The translations under genes were made by a program, and so were the position numbers. A DNA stretch of 64,000 nucleotides from Hyphomicrobium sp. (GTDB lineage Bacteria > Pseudomonadota > Alphaproteobacteria > Rhizobiales > Hyphomicrobiaceae): assembly GCF_019744875.1 (NCBI RefSeq), contig NZ_JAIETU010000002.1, positions 806,001 through 870,000 on the forward strand, read 5' to 3'. The notes beneath the pieces are model-generated. The model was not told the origin of the DNA and did no database searches. It was given only the letters and a program-made list of their open reading frames with translations. This document shows positions 62,229 through 64,000 of the stretch, piece after piece (position 1 is the first letter of the stretch; each line of letters begins with the position of its first letter).

Positions 62229-63110
62229 GTGACCGGACACATGCGCGTGTTGCGCCCTCATCCCGCGATCTTCGCCTTCTACGACGGGCGCGTGCCGGGC
62301 TACCGGTTCGCCGAAGAGCCCAACTGGGTCGACGAAGGGGCGCTGGCGCTCGGCATCGCGAGCTATGCGATCGTGAGCGGCACGCATGCCCTTGTCTACG
62401 ACACGCACGTCTCGCTTCCGCACGCGGCCGAAATCCGCGAAACTCTCGCGCAGGAGGGCGTTACGACGTTCACCGTCGTGCTGAGCCACTGGCATCTCGA
62501 TCATGTCGCGGGCACGGGCGCGTTCGCCGACTGCGAGATCATTTCCACGGAGCGCACCGCAGCGCATCTCGAGCGCCACCGGGCCGCCATCGAAGCGGGT
62601 ACGCACGAAGGGCCGCCCGCGATCTCGCCGCTCGTGCTGCCGACGCGCGTCTTTTCCGGCACGCTTGCGCTGGACATCGGAGCCATCCGCCTGGAGCTGA
62701 TCGAGGCCGACATTCATAGCGACGACGCGGCCGTCGTGTGGTGGGAGAGCGAGCGCATTCTGCTCGCGGGCGACACCATGGAAGACACGGTCACGTATGT
62801 CACCGAGCCGGACGGGCTCGAGCGGCACCTGGTGGATCTCGCGCGTCTCGACGCGCTCGCGCCGGCCCGCATTCTCCCGAACCACGGCGATCCCGACATC
62901 ATCGCGCGCGGCGGATACAGCCGGGGCCTCAATCGGGCGATGCAGCAGTATGTCCGCACGCTGTTGCGCGCCCGGTCGGACGCCGCGCTCCGGGCCAGCC
63001 CGCTCAAGTCTCTCATCCAGGGGCCGCTCAATACGGGATGGATCACCTACTACGCGCCCTATGAAGAGGTGCACAAAGAAAACCTCGAAAAGGTCTGCGG
63101 CCCGACGTGA
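62229..63110 (+). CDS. Metallo-beta-lactamase-fold hydrolase
   Basis: 293 residues. The metal motif HWHLDH is at about 87-92, with further ligands likely in EADIHSDD, LAGDTMED and LPNHGDPD. The ATG/GTG choice is clear: GTG at 62229 follows GGGGAGGC. MBL-fold hydrolases act on esters, thioesters or lactones; the substrate is unknown. It follows the acyltransferase gene closely. Confidence 0.88.
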   Translation: MTGHMRVLRPHPAIFAFYDGRVPGYRFAEEPNWVDEGALALGIASYAIVSGTHALVYDTHVSLPHAAEIRETLAQEGVTTFTVVLSHWHLDHVAGTGAFADCEIISTERTAAHLERHRAAIEAGTHEGPPAISPLVLPTRVFSGTLALDIGAIRLELIEADIHSDDAAVVWWESERILLAGDTMEDTVTYVTEPDGLERHLVDLARLDALAPARILPNHGDPDIIARGGYSRGLNRAMQQYVRTLLRARSDAALRASPLKSLIQGPLNTGWITYYAPYEEVHKENLEKVCGPT

Positions 63111-63293
63111 GGCCTGTGTGAGGCCCTGTGTGAGACCGGCGCGGGCCAGAACTTTGGCACGCCACAATGGGAACAGTCGGCAAGCCCTGCTCGCGCTGAA
63201 TCACAACCGCGTGTCACAGGCGCGAAGCCGATTGCGGTCGGGGTGCACTCTGCCTGTAATGCCGTTCCGGTAACGATCAGGAACGGCTCAGCG

Positions 63294-64000
63294 GTGCGGC
63301 GTCGTCTTTCAGTGATGTGCGCCTTCGCGCTGCTCGGGGTCACGGTTCCCTTCGCGGCGGCGACGGATGCAAAGCCATCTTGCGTCGACGATGCCATGCT
63401 CGTCTTCGACGCATCGGGCTCGATGGCGGCGGCCGACTTTCCCGAAGGCGCGCCGTCGCGCATGGACCGCGTGAGGCAGGCGTTGGGCAAGGTGCTGCCG
63501 TCCGCGACACAGACGCGGCGCCTCGGACTGCTCGTCTATGGGCCGGGCCGCAACTTCGACACCTGCCAGAATGTGGATCTACGCTTCGCACCCGTGTCGA
63601 ATGCGGGCCCGCGCATCATCAAGGAGGTCGACCGGCTCCGTCCGAACGGGCGCACGGCGTTGACATCCTCCGTGCAGCGGGCGGCGGACGTGCTGACAAT
63701 CGGCGAAAGGCCCGCGGTGATCGTGGCGCTCACCGACGGGCAGGACACGTGCGGGGGCGATGCCTGCCAGCTCGCGCGCACTCTCAAGGCTGCGCATTCC
63801 GCGCTCACCATCCATGTCATCGGCTATCGCCTGAAGCCCATGACGGGCCCAGCGCAGCCGTTTGTCGAGCGGTGCCTGGCCGACGAGACCGGCGGCATCT
63901 TCGCGACAGCCGAGACGACGGAGCAGCTCACGGAAGCGCTGTCGGAGACGCTCGGATGCCCGGCCGTGACGATGCTGCCGCCGCAAACGATGCAGCGATG
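63294..64000 (+). CDS. VWA-domain secreted protein (3' end off window)
   Basis: The frame runs to the window edge without a stop (235 codons visible). A Sec signal (RRRLSVMCAFALLGVTVPFA) is followed by a von Willebrand A domain with an intact MIDAS: DASGSM, a Thr in NGRTALTSSV and LTDGQD. Cys pairs (DTCGGDAC) are present. Related proteins in Proteobacteria are periplasmic or surface proteins of unknown function. The start is GTG at 63294 or ATG at 63315. Confidence 0.85.
   Translation, partial: MRRRLSVMCAFALLGVTVPFAAATDAKPSCVDDAMLVFDASGSMAAADFPEGAPSRMDRVRQALGKVLPSATQTRRLGLLVYGPGRNFDTCQNVDLRFAPVSNAGPRIIKEVDRLRPNGRTALTSSVQRAADVLTIGERPAVIVALTDGQDTCGGDACQLARTLKAAHSALTIHVIGYRLKPMTGPAQPFVERCLADETGGIFATAETTEQLTEALSETLGCPAVTMLPPQTMQR

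Overview
The window looks like part of a chromosome from a GC-rich methylotrophic alphaproteobacterium of the Hyphomicrobiales, most like Hyphomicrobium or a relative. The reasons are the gene content (trimethylamine and dimethylamine oxidation, GcvT-like folate enzymes, a formaldehyde-activating-enzyme homologue), Omp2b-like porins that begin AADLGG after the signal peptide, and strong GC3 codon use. The assignment is inferred from gene content only. Coordinates of coding features include the stop codon.

Layout. 1-2.4 kb: an RlpA lipoprotein (cut by the left edge), tRNA-Ser(UGA) followed by 86-bp tandem repeats, and a GNAT acetyltransferase. 2.8-12.7 kb: a guanidine-I (ykkC) riboswitch behind a sigma-54-like promoter, leading an operon for an ABC importer, two DUF1989 proteins, a biotin-dependent urea/guanidine carboxylase and allophanate hydrolase, which is the known guanidine nitrogen-assimilation pathway. 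12.9-20.3 kb: accessory metabolism (class A acid phosphatase, CynX-like MFS, LysR, aldehyde dehydrogenase, Mpo1-like protein, EamA transporter, truncated haemoglobin).

20.4-39.4 kb: a methylated-amine island. On the minus strand an APC permease is followed by a dimethylamine monooxygenase set (small zinc-ribbon subunit, ferredoxin reductase, DUF3445 haem oxygenase) and a GcvT-like protein. On the plus strand a paralogous permease is followed by a paralogous GcvT-like protein, trimethylamine monooxygenase (tmm), TMAO demethylase (tdm) and a Fae-like protein, ending at a strong terminator. Between the permeases is a nearly mirror-symmetric control region: GntR(+), orphan cytosolic binding protein(-), its paralogue(+), GntR(-), plus one unknown protein. 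Each of the four outward or inward transcription units is preceded by two or three exactly 10-bp-spaced copies of an AATTGGTTNN-like unit, always in the sense orientation of the gene. This region is the best candidate for an undescribed regulatory system. Together the enzymes would take trimethylamine to TMAO, dimethylamine and methylamine, releasing formaldehyde.

39.6-49.7 kb: a minus-strand cluster of a nitrate/taurine-type ABC importer, a histidine-rich arginase-family hydrolase, a HupE/UreJ nickel permease and a TonB-dependent receptor. It resembles the nickel-dependent guanidine hydrolase (GdmH) loci and may be a second guanidine or other guanidino-compound system. Two divergent paralogous LysR regulators lie at its head. 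50-64 kb: ordinary chromosome: EamA transporter, DUF1348 protein, GGDEF-EAL sensor, ugd, tandem porins, UbiH-type hydroxylase, lipid A acyltransferase, MBL-fold hydrolase and a VWA protein cut by the right edge.
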